A DNA stretch of 5,524 bases from Pirellulales bacterium (GTDB lineage: Bacteria > Planctomycetota > Planctomycetia > Pirellulales > Thermoguttaceae): positions 1 to 5,524 of the forward strand of contig JAUWJC010000308.1 in assembly GCA_030607895.1 (NCBI GenBank). Direction: 5' to 3'. Shown here piece by piece: positions 1 through 5,473 of this stretch; within the stretch, counting starts at the first letter, position 1; each line of letters begins with the position of its first letter. Below the pieces are notes generated by a model, which searched no databases, was not told the DNA's origin, and saw only the letters and a program-made list of their open reading frames with translations. A program made the position numbers and the translations under genes.

Positions 1-570
1 CGCCAGGCGCGAGATGGAGATCCCGCGTGTCGCGATGAACTGTTTGGGCTCTGCCGCGACTATTTGCGTTTTATCGCCCGCGCCGAGGTGGAAAGCTGGC
101 TGCGGGTGAAGGTCGACGCCTCGGACGTGGTGCAGCAGACGATGCTGGAAGCACATCGCGACTTCGACCGGTTCCAGGGCCTGTCGGAGAAGGAGTGGCT
201 CGGCTGGCTGCGGAAGATCCTCACGCACAACGTGGCCGACTTCGTGCGTCATTACCGGGGCACGGCCAAGCGCCAGGCCCGCCGCGAGGTTCGCTTCCGC
301 GACCCGGCCGAAACGGGACCGGTCCATGGCGCGCCCGAGCCGGCGGCACCCGGTCCAACGCCCAGCCAGGAATTCTTGCGCATGGACGACGAGTTGCGAG
401 TTGCCGCCGCGTTGGCCGAGCTGCCGCCCGACTACCAGGAAGTCATCGTGCTCAGGAACCTCGAGCGTCTTTCCTTCAACGACGTTGCCCAACAAATGGG
501 ACGCTCTCGCCCCGCCGTGCAGATGTTGTGGATGCGAGCGATCAACAAGCTTCAGCAAGTGATGGGTTAG
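1..570 (+). CDS. ECF-type RNA polymerase sigma factor (5' end outside window)
   Basis: The frame is open from base 1 to the TAG at 568-570, giving 189 visible residues. No in-frame ATG or GTG lies near the left edge. A TTG at 64 would delete the first helix of region 2, so the true start lies left of the window and probably only some ten residues are missing. Visible residues about 12-97 match sigma region 2, with DASDVVQQTMLEAHRDF at 39-55 and the EWLGWLRKIL block from residue 65 followed by a basic stretch. A Pro/Ala/Gly-rich linker covers about 101-125. Region 4 covers 138-189, starting LAELPPDYQEV, with the helix-turn-helix at about 158-184 (SFNDVAQQMGRSRPAVQ). Such proteins direct core RNA polymerase to specific promoters. 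The adjacent kinase gene suggests control by phosphorylation rather than by an anti-sigma factor; that is inference. The family call is firm, the regulon unknown. Confidence 0.9.
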   Translation, partial: RQARDGDPACRDELFGLCRDYLRFIARAEVESWLRVKVDASDVVQQTMLEAHRDFDRFQGLSEKEWLGWLRKILTHNVADFVRHYRGTAKRQARREVRFRDPAETGPVHGAPEPAAPGPTPSQEFLRMDDELRVAAALAELPPDYQEVIVLRNLERLSFNDVAQQMGRSRPAVQMLWMRAINKLQQVMG

Positions 571-571
571 C

Positions 572-613
572 TATCAGCGATCAGCGATCAGCGATCAGCT
601 ATCAGCGATCAGC
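572..613 (+). repeat. Heptamer tandem array 1, (K)ATCAGC x6
   Basis: Six contiguous 7-base units: TATCAGC, three GATCAGC, TATCAGC, GATCAGC. The preceding seven bases (565-571, GGTTAGC) match GATCAGC at 5 of 7 positions in the same phase and contain the sigma factor stop codon, so the array appears to run right into the end of the gene. The heptamer is not a multiple of three, so it reads as a 7-residue repeat with no stop on this strand. Heptamer arrays of this type are scattered between genes in some planctomycetes and cyanobacteria (recalled, not searched); their function is unknown. Confidence 0.95.
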
Positions 614-632
614 CGCTGAAAATAGCGTTTTT
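614..632 (+). terminator. Possible weak Rho-independent terminator after the sigma factor gene
   Basis: CGCT (614-617) can pair with AGCG (624-627), extended by a G-U pair, closing an AAAA loop, and it is followed directly by five T (628-632). The stem is only four Watson-Crick pairs, weak for an intrinsic terminator. The position, 44 bases after the sigma stop codon, fits. It lies in the spacer between the two opposed heptamer arrays, so a larger hairpin could compete with it. Confidence 0.25.
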
Positions 633-644
633 ACGAGGTTTTAG

Positions 645-704
645 GCTGAAAGCTGAAAGCTGATAGCTGAAAGCTGATAGCTGATAGCTGATAGCCAATA
701 GCCA
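645..704 (-). repeat. Heptamer tandem array 2, inverted orientation (GCTGATA/GCTGAAA)
   Basis: On the + strand the units are GCTGAAA, GCTGAAA, GCTGATA, GCTGAAA, GCTGATA, GCTGATA, GCTGATA, GCCAATA, then a partial GCCA. The complement reads TATCAGC/TTTCAGC, so this is the same repeat family as array 1 in the opposite direction. The two arrays are separated by 31 bases and together make an inverted repeat about 130 bases long. A transcript could fold into a long imperfect hairpin, pairing TATCAGC with GCTGATA. The last units are degenerate, suggesting decay at the right edge. Confidence 0.95.
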
Positions 705-740
705 AGTGTAATGTTACGATTTTTTCCGAACGAGCCATAA

Positions 741-759
741 CCGCAACCACTGGTCGCGG
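741..759. promoter_or_regulatory. Imperfect dyad upstream of the kinase gene
   Basis: CCGCAACCA (741-749) and TGGTCGCGG (751-759) are complementary except for one A-C mismatch, around a single central base. The centre is 46 bases before the kinase ATG. Such a compact dyad could be an operator for a dimeric regulator or a short RNA hairpin. In GC-rich DNA a dyad of this quality can also arise by chance, so this is a candidate only. Confidence 0.25.
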
Positions 760-795
760 CTTTACATTCCACACGACACCAAACACGGCCAAATC

Positions 796-2424
796 ATGCC
801 GGAAGATCAACATCCGAAAACCTTCCACCTTCTGGACGATTACCTGCGGCGGTTGCACGCCGGAGAGCGGCCGGACCGGGCCGTGCTCCTCGAAGACCAT
901 CCGGAACTGGCCTCCGCGCTGGATTGCCTGGAAGTGCTCGATGGTCTTGCACCCCAGCGCGATTCAATTCCGCCGGACGAAGACGAAACGCTCGCCTTTT
1001 CACCCAATGCCGGCGACATGCCGCGTGATTTCGGTGCATACGAACTGCTCGGCGAGATAGGGCGGGGCGGCATGGGGGTGGTCTACAAGGCGCGGCAGAA
1101 AGCATTGGACCGCTCGGTGGCAATCAAGATGATACTGCCCGGCCACCTGGCCTCGGCCGAACACATCCGCCGCTTCCAAACGGAGGCCAAGGCGGCCGCC
1201 CGATTGCAGCACTCGAACATCGTGCATATCCATGAAGTGGGGCAGGTGCATGGGCAGCATTTCTTCGCCATGGAGTACGTCGAGGGGATCAGCCTCGCCC
1301 AACGGATCGCCCAGGGACCGATCGACATACCCACCGCCGTGGGGCTGGTGGCAACGGTCGCCCGGGCCGTTGCCCATCTGCACGAGCAGGGAATCGTGCA
1401 TCGCGACCTGAAGCCGTCGAATATCCTGCTCGACGCGCGTGGGCGGCCATTCGTAACCGATTTCGGGTTGGCCCGGGTGTTCGCGGCCGACTCGCAAATG
1501 ACGGCAACCGGCGTTATTGCCGGCACACCCAGTTACATGTCGCCGGAGCAGGCCTCCGGCCGTCGCGAGCGGGTGGGGCCGGCAAGCGACGTTTACAGCC
1601 TGGGAGCGATCCTCTACGAGTTGTTGACCGGCCAGCCGCCGTTTCGCGAGCAGAACCCGTTGGATACGCTGATGCAGGTGCTCTCCCGGGAGCCGACCCT
1701 GCCGAGACGGCTCAATCCGCGTATTCCTCGCCAATTGGAGTTGATCACGCTGAAGTGCCTGGCCAAATCGCCCGACCAGCGGTACGCCTCGGCCGACGCC
1801 CTGGCCGACGACTTGGAACGTTTTGCCAGGGGCGAAGTGCTGGAAGCCCGACCTCCACATCCAGGACAAAGACTCCGGCGCTGGGCGCGGCGACAACCGG
1901 CATTGGCTTCCCGACTCGCGGCGCTGAGTGCCTTCTATCCCGTTGACTTGGTCAACTACTATAGTCGGACGGTGGATGCCGCGTTCCATCTGAAAATCTC
2001 GATCCTGGTGGCCGTCTGGGCGGTCGCCTCGATCGGCTTCCAGCAGTTCCTCGATAGTAGCCGGTGGTCGATTCCCGCTCGGTTCGGCTGGGGCACGCTC
2101 GACTCGGTGTTGTTGCTGGCCGTGTTGCTGGTGGCCAACGGCGTGGCCAGCCCGCTGGTCGTGGGATACCCGCTGTTGATCGTCGGGTCCGGACTGTGGT
2201 TCCGAGTGCGATTCGTCTGGTTTATGACCGTCTTGTCGCTGATTTCCTACGGCGTGCTGGTGATTGATTTCTATCGCTGGCGGCCACAACTCCAGGCCGG
2301 CTTCGACAGGAGCTTCGACCGTCACGTCATTTTTGCCGTGGCGATGGTCCTGCTGGCCGCGGTCGTGGCCTATGTGGTGCAGCGGGTAAGGGCACTAAGC
2401 AGTTACTACGGCCGGCAGCCGTAG
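796..2424 (+). CDS. Membrane-anchored Ser/Thr protein kinase (Hanks type, PknB-like)
   Basis: A 542-residue protein that phosphorylates Ser/Thr on partner proteins. ATG 796 is the only usable start: no ATG, GTG or TTG lies between it and the in-frame stop at 709, and no clear Shine-Dalgarno is present. Residues 1-78 form an acidic region (LLDDYLRRLHAGERPD; LLEDHPEL) typical of planctomycete kinases. The kinase domain spans about 81-346: Gly-rich loop GEIGRGGMGVV (86-96), VAIK Lys111, helix-C Glu130, HRDLKPSN (Asp204, Asn209), DFG (222-224), GTPSYMSPEQ (243-252), DVYSLG Asp265 and Arg329, so it should be active. Thr236, Thr238 and Thr244 are plausible activation-loop sites. A basic linker (RRWARRQPALASRL) leads to about five hydrophobic segments near 400-418, 435-452, 454-469, 472-491 and 510-528; their number and topology are uncertain. 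No known extracellular sensor domain is visible. The upstream sigma factor is the obvious candidate substrate (inference). Confidence 0.95.
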   Translation: MPEDQHPKTFHLLDDYLRRLHAGERPDRAVLLEDHPELASALDCLEVLDGLAPQRDSIPPDEDETLAFSPNAGDMPRDFGAYELLGEIGRGGMGVVYKARQKALDRSVAIKMILPGHLASAEHIRRFQTEAKAAARLQHSNIVHIHEVGQVHGQHFFAMEYVEGISLAQRIAQGPIDIPTAVGLVATVARAVAHLHEQGIVHRDLKPSNILLDARGRPFVTDFGLARVFAADSQMTATGVIAGTPSYMSPEQASGRRERVGPASDVYSLGAILYELLTGQPPFREQNPLDTLMQVLSREPTLPRRLNPRIPRQLELITLKCLAKSPDQRYASADALADDLERFARGEVLEARPPHPGQRLRRWARRQPALASRLAALSAFYPVDLVNYYSRTVDAAFHLKISILVAVWAVASIGFQQFLDSSRWSIPARFGWGTLDSVLLLAVLLVANGVASPLVVGYPLLIVGSGLWFRVRFVWFMTVLSLISYGVLVIDFYRWRPQLQAGFDRSFDRHVIFAVAMVLLAAVVAYVVQRVRALSSYYGRQP

Positions 2425-2475
2425 GACGGCTTCATCTTCCTGGCGCAGTTTGGGAGGTGTGGGATATCCAGGAAT

Positions 2476-2531
2476 GCCCGGTGGTTGAGCGCAGCGAAAC
2501 CCCGGGGTTTCGCTGCGCTCAACCACCGGGC
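2476..2531. repeat. Perfect 56-bp palindrome (28-bp arms, no spacer)
   Basis: Left arm 2476-2503 and right arm 2504-2531 are exact reverse complements with no unpaired base at the centre (CCCC|GGGG). Across one mismatch (T2475 opposite G2532), two more pairs extend it to 2473-2534. It can also be read as two overlapping hairpin units sharing CCCGGG (2501-2506): 2477-2506 has a 9-bp stem with one bulged T around loop GAGCGCAGCGA, and 2501-2530 is its mirror image. It begins 52 bases after the kinase stop and could terminate or stabilise that transcript, though no T run follows. The motif resembles a hairpin repeat I recall from planctomycete intergenic DNA (not checked). Confidence 0.97.
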
Positions 2532-2671
2532 GTTTGCACTTGACTGGCTGGGGGACGTGTCACGACTTCCCTGCTTGCGTATATTACCCAAGGCCTCTTG
2601 TATGGCCAGGCGGCATATCAATTCAAGTCGGGCCAATCGCGCAATTCTGAAAAGTTGACTAAACCATCAAA

Positions 2672-2686
2672 ATCGGTACATCCGAT
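2672..2686. promoter_or_regulatory. Small dyad ATCGG-N5-CCGAT upstream of the DUF11 gene
   Basis: Perfect 5-bp inverted repeat with a 5-base spacer (TACAT), 65 bases before the chosen ATG and 11 bases after a TTGACT box at 2655-2660. The position would suit an operator overlapping a promoter, but the arms are short and no good -10 box is found at normal spacing. Low confidence. Confidence 0.2.
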
Positions 2687-2751
2687 ACTTTGACGAGAGG
2701 GTGGTGTTCTTCACATCTGCAAATATGCTCCAGATAGGGCGGGAAATAGAT

Positions 2752-2823
2752 ATGACACGGAAGCGAATCGGCCTGTTCGTTGTGGCAGTAATTGGCCTCT
2801 GGTTCATATCCGTGGTCCGAGCG
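2752..2823 (+). other. Sec signal peptide of the DUF11 protein
   Basis: Codons 1-24 give a positively charged n-region (TRKR), a hydrophobic core (IGLFVVAVIGLWFISVV) and V-R-A before acidic EEPPWD, consistent with signal peptidase I cleavage after Ala24. No lipobox cysteine is present, so it is not a lipoprotein. Confidence 0.85.
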
Positions 2824-5310
2824 GAGGAGCCGCCGTGGGACTCCAGGGACCGTGGGTCGCTGACCGAGCGAATAGACAAGTTCGGCCGCAATCTGGTCGG
2901 AGGGCTGGGTAGCCTGCTTCCGTTGAGGCGGTCCCCAGCGAATTCACAATGGGACTCGACAACGCGAACCAACCGGGATTCCGAGAGGCAGGCAAACGGG
3001 TACTCCAGAGAGGAGACGAGTTCGCAGCGACAACCTTCCTACGCGGAGTTCCGCAAGCGTACCGCGAGTGAGAGGCCCGTCAGAGCGGATTCGAGCCGTG
3101 CCGGCAGTATCATGGGGTCCCAATCGCGAGAGTCGGCCGGCGGCAGATCGTCGTACCAGCCGAAGGTTGCCGTGGTCCGGCCGGCCGGTTCGGGTACTTA
3201 TCCGTCTATTGACGCTCGGATTAGTGACGATCAGACAACGAGGTCGACATTGTCGAAGCCGTCGCCATCGGCCTCATCTGCCAGCCAGCCGGCCATGGGG
3301 CAACCTGAATCTACCGGGCTGTCAACCCGTCCGCTGCACAAGCGACTGTCGACGTTCAGGCGGTCGGCGTTTGGACAGGACAAGCCGGCGGAATCGACTG
3401 AAGGGTCAGGCGTGCCGGCCGCTCGGCCGGCCGAAACCGATTTGGAGTCGAGCGATTCGGGCGAGCCGCGGCAGGCGTCCGGATCGAGAAATAGCGGAGT
3501 TCCGACCTTGGCGCCGACTCCGGCACCAACTCAGACACCAACTCAGACACCAACTCAGACACCAACTCAGACACCGACTTTGGCGCCATCGCGATCGGGT
3601 GATATTGGAGCGATCGAGGTTCCCCGTCTTGCCAGGCGGACCACGCCGGTTACCGATCCCGTGGGCGAGTCCGTGGCTGAGAAATCGACCACTGCACCCA
3701 ACTTAGTCGATCCGATAGACCCAACCGCACCGGTCGGAAAACGGGAACTGAGCGAGAGCGTGAAATCGGCGCAAGGTGATGAAGTGGTGTTCACCCACCA
3801 GAGCCCGATTCTTGCGGTAAAGACAATCGGGCCGAAGCGGATTGCCGTGGGAAAGGAGTCGGCATTCGAGGTAGCCATTCAGAACTCGGGCCAGGTTGCC
3901 GCCGACGATACGGTGGTGACGATCGATCTTCCCCAGTGGGCCGACGTGCTGGGGGCCGAGGCAAGCGCCGGGACCCCGCACTTGGCGGCGTCCGGCCAGG
4001 AGGCCCGGCAGTTGGAGTGGAAGATCGGCCGGCTGGAGGGCAATGGCCGGGAAAAGCTGACCTTGAGGATTGTCCCTCGCCAGAACCGCCGCATCGATCT
4101 GGCGGTCAAGTGGAGCTATGGCTCGATTGCCTCGGAAGCGGTGATCGAGGTCCAGGAGCCCAAGGTATCGATGCAACTGGACGGCCCACGAGAAGTGCTT
4201 TTCGGTAATAAGGAACTCTTCAAACTGGAACTGGCCAACACCGGCAACGGCGACGCGGAGAACGTGATGATTACCTTGGCGCCGATCGGGCCGGGTGAGA
4301 ACCCGCCCGCAACCCACGGGCTGGGGACGCTGGCCGCCGGAGAGAAGAAAGTCATCGAGGTAGAGGTGACGGCCCGACAACTGGGTAGTCTCACGGTTAA
4401 GGTCGAACTGCGCGCTGACAACGGAGTCCATGCCGAATTGGCCGAAAAGATCCTGGTCCGCCGCGCGGAACTGCAAGTGGCGGTTGAAGGGCCGAAGGTT
4501 CAATATGTCGGCAGTCAGGTTACCTACCGGATTCACCTGAGCAATCGGGGTAACGCCCCGGCCGAGAACCTGAAAATCACCGCCACCATTCCGCCGGGTG
4601 CCAAGTACATTTCAAGCGAGCGCGGCGGCCAGGCGGGAGCGGATCAAAGAAAGGTGAATTGGAGCTTGGATACCTTCGCCCCCGGGGCGGAACAAGTATT
4701 GCTGTTGAAGTGTCATCTCGGCCTGGCCGGCTTGAGCCGGTTGGAAGTGCTCTCCACCGCCGCGGGTGAACTGACTGCTTCGGGCACCGCCGTCACGCAG
4801 GTCGAGGCAATGGCCGACCTGGCACTCGACGTGAGCGATCCGGCCGGACCGATTCCCGTGGGCAAGGACACCGTCTACGAGTTGCGAATCAAGAACCGAG
4901 GCACCACAAGCGCCGAGAACGTCGAGGTGATAGCCTATTTCTCCCAAGGCATCGAGCCGGTCGCCGTCGAGGGTGGTCGGCACAAGATCGGTGGGGGGCA
5001 AGTTGTTTTCGATGCGATTCGCTCGCTGCCGGCCGGACGGGACATCGTGCTGAAGATCACGGCACGTGCACAAACGGCCGGAAATCATGTCTTCCGCGCG
5101 GAAGTCTATTGCAAACCGCTGGGTAGCCGCCTGGTCGGCGAAGAAACAACCTTCTTCTATAACACCAAAGCAGTTTCACGCACGGCCTCGAACCCTCGAG
5201 GCGGCGAAACGGCTCTGCCAACCACCAAGCCGTTACGAACCGTCGATCGGCGGCCGGCCGCCCCAGCCAGCAGAACCGGCCAGCCCACGCCGGCTCCACG
5301 GCGGAAGTAG
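2752..5310 (+). CDS. Exported DUF11/CARDB-like repeat protein, probable cell-envelope protein
   Basis: An 852-residue protein. ATG 2752 is preferred over in-frame starts at 2701 (GTG) and 2725 (ATG) because it follows AGGGCGGGAA (2736-2745) at good spacing and opens a clean signal peptide: basic MTRKR, hydrophobic core to about residue 22, cleavage after VRA (22-24). Residues 25-350 are Ser/Thr/Pro/Arg-rich, of low complexity and probably disordered, with four PTQT units at 259-274. Four related beta-sandwich repeats follow, at about 351-468, 469-571, 572-685 and 686-804. Each carries the motif [FY]xxx[IL]xNxGxxxAx[ND], for example YRIHLSNRGNAPAENLKI and FKLELANTGNGDAENVMI. This is the pattern of DUF11 (conserved repeat domain, TIGR01451) and CARDB families. 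The tail 805-852 is Pro/Arg/Thr-rich, basic, without a membrane anchor or sorting motif. Related domains occur in large surface proteins, including chlamydial OmcB, so an envelope or adhesion role is plausible; no enzymatic motif is seen. Confidence 0.88.
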   Translation: MTRKRIGLFVVAVIGLWFISVVRAEEPPWDSRDRGSLTERIDKFGRNLVGGLGSLLPLRRSPANSQWDSTTRTNRDSERQANGYSREETSSQRQPSYAEFRKRTASERPVRADSSRAGSIMGSQSRESAGGRSSYQPKVAVVRPAGSGTYPSIDARISDDQTTRSTLSKPSPSASSASQPAMGQPESTGLSTRPLHKRLSTFRRSAFGQDKPAESTEGSGVPAARPAETDLESSDSGEPRQASGSRNSGVPTLAPTPAPTQTPTQTPTQTPTQTPTLAPSRSGDIGAIEVPRLARRTTPVTDPVGESVAEKSTTAPNLVDPIDPTAPVGKRELSESVKSAQGDEVVFTHQSPILAVKTIGPKRIAVGKESAFEVAIQNSGQVAADDTVVTIDLPQWADVLGAEASAGTPHLAASGQEARQLEWKIGRLEGNGREKLTLRIVPRQNRRIDLAVKWSYGSIASEAVIEVQEPKVSMQLDGPREVLFGNKELFKLELANTGNGDAENVMITLAPIGPGENPPATHGLGTLAAGEKKVIEVEVTARQLGSLTVKVELRADNGVHAELAEKILVRRAELQVAVEGPKVQYVGSQVTYRIHLSNRGNAPAENLKITATIPPGAKYISSERGGQAGADQRKVNWSLDTFAPGAEQVLLLKCHLGLAGLSRLEVLSTAAGELTASGTAVTQVEAMADLALDVSDPAGPIPVGKDTVYELRIKNRGTTSAENVEVIAYFSQGIEPVAVEGGRHKIGGGQVVFDAIRSLPAGRDIVLKITARAQTAGNHVFRAEVYCKPLGSRLVGEETTFFYNTKAVSRTASNPRGGETALPTTKPLRTVDRRPAAPASRTGQPTPAPRRK
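3526..3573 (+). repeat. 12-bp coding minisatellite (CCAACTCAGACA x4)
   Basis: Four perfect in-frame copies of CCAACTCAGACA encode four PTQT units. Diverged copies on both sides (APTPAPT before, PTLAPS after) extend the Pro/Thr tract. Perfect identity at the DNA level, third bases included, indicates recent slippage expansion. Since 12 is a multiple of three, copy changes alter linker length without shifting the frame. Confidence 0.95.
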
Positions 5311-5327
5311 ATGTCCACCTGGGTAGC

Positions 5328-5355
5328 TATCAGCTTTCAGCTATCAGCTTTCAGC
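5328..5355 (+). repeat. Heptamer tandem array 3 (TATCAGC/TTTCAGC alternating)
   Basis: Four units: TATCAGC, TTTCAGC, TATCAGC, TTTCAGC, starting 17 bases after the DUF11 stop codon. Both unit variants are the ones found, on the opposite strand, in array 2 at 645-704. Confidence 0.95.
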
Positions 5356-5360
5356 GGTTG

Positions 5361-5440
5361 TACTCTACGAGGTCAAGGATTGCGCTTTTGTGGTGAAGTA
5401 TACTCGACGCGGTCACAAACTGCGGTTTTGGGATGGAGTT
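5361..5440 (+). repeat. Two tandem copies of a diverged 40-bp unit
   Basis: Copy 1 at 5361-5400 and copy 2 at 5401-5440 align without gaps and agree at 29 of 40 positions. Conserved blocks are TACTC, ACG, GGTCA, TGCG, TTTTG and the end TGRAGT. The unit lies exactly between heptamer arrays 3 and 4. No coding or RNA family is recognised in it. Confidence 0.8.
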
Positions 5441-5473
5441 ATCAGTTATCAGTTATCAGTAGTCAGTAACTGA
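5439..5473 (+). repeat. Heptamer tandem array 4 (TTATCAG), ending in an inverted unit
   Basis: Three TTATCAG units, one variant TAGTCAG, then TAACTGA (5467-5473). TAACTGA is the reverse complement of TCAGTTA, a cyclic form of the same heptamer, so the array ends with one unit in reverse orientation and creates the small palindrome TCAGT-A-ACTGA (5463-5473). The unit differs by one base from arrays 1-3 (ATCAGT instead of ATCAGC). Confidence 0.9.

Larger units (their letters stand above)
571..795. other. Intergenic region between sigma factor and kinase
   Basis: This 225-base gap has no credible gene. It contains two opposed heptamer arrays, a possible small terminator in the spacer between them, a T6 run at 720-725, and an imperfect dyad at 741-759. 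A weak promoter-like pair (TTACGA at 714-719 and CATAAC at 736-741, 16-base spacing) sits upstream of the kinase start, but each box matches the sigma-70 consensus poorly. The kinase may be co-transcribed with the sigma gene or have its own promoter; the sequence does not decide. Confidence 0.6.
2425..2751. other. Intergenic region between kinase and DUF11 protein gene
   Basis: This 327-base gap contains no believable gene on either strand. Its main content is the 56-bp palindrome at 2476-2531. Downstream are two TTGACT boxes (2540-2545 and 2655-2660), a TATATT box (2580-2585) and a 5-bp dyad ATCGG-TACAT-CCGAT (2672-2686). None of the boxes pairs with a good partner at 16-18 base spacing, so no promoter is called with confidence. 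The length of the gap and the palindrome favour a separate transcript for the downstream gene. Confidence 0.6.

Noticed and set aside
195..644. Forward 149-codon frame overlapping the sigma factor gene and running through array 1
   Set aside because: It is the +2 shadow of the sigma factor; the end is the translated heptamer array, and no domain is visible.
572..704. Repeat region considered as a CRISPR array
   Set aside because: Units are 7 bases and contiguous with no unique spacers, there are no cas genes, and the repeats are far too short.
631..900. Reverse-strand frame ending in periodic QLSAISFQLSAFSF-like residues
   Set aside because: The periodic tail is array 2 read on its stop-free strand, and the rest is antisense to the kinase start; heptamer arrays commonly produce such spurious proteins.
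1000..2325. A 441-codon open frame on the reverse strand, antisense to the kinase gene
   Set aside because: It mirrors the GC-rich codon pattern of the kinase, its product has no recognisable domain, and the forward kinase has every catalytic motif in order.
2540..2585. TTGACT (2540-2545) and TATATT (2580-2585) as a sigma-70 promoter
   Set aside because: The spacing is 34 bases, far beyond the usable range, and neither box has a good partner at 16-18 bases.
2406..2636. Reverse-strand 76-codon frame across the palindrome
   Set aside because: A third of it is the translated palindrome, it has no domain, and its end overlaps the kinase 3' end antisense.
3068..3706. Forward 212-codon Arg-rich frame inside the DUF11 gene
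   Set aside because: Shadow frame of the low-complexity region; its RHQL repeats are the 12-bp minisatellite read in another frame.
3703..4536. Reverse-strand 277-codon frame
   Set aside because: Antisense to the DUF11 repeats; its product has no recognisable domain and the forward frame has clear repeat structure.
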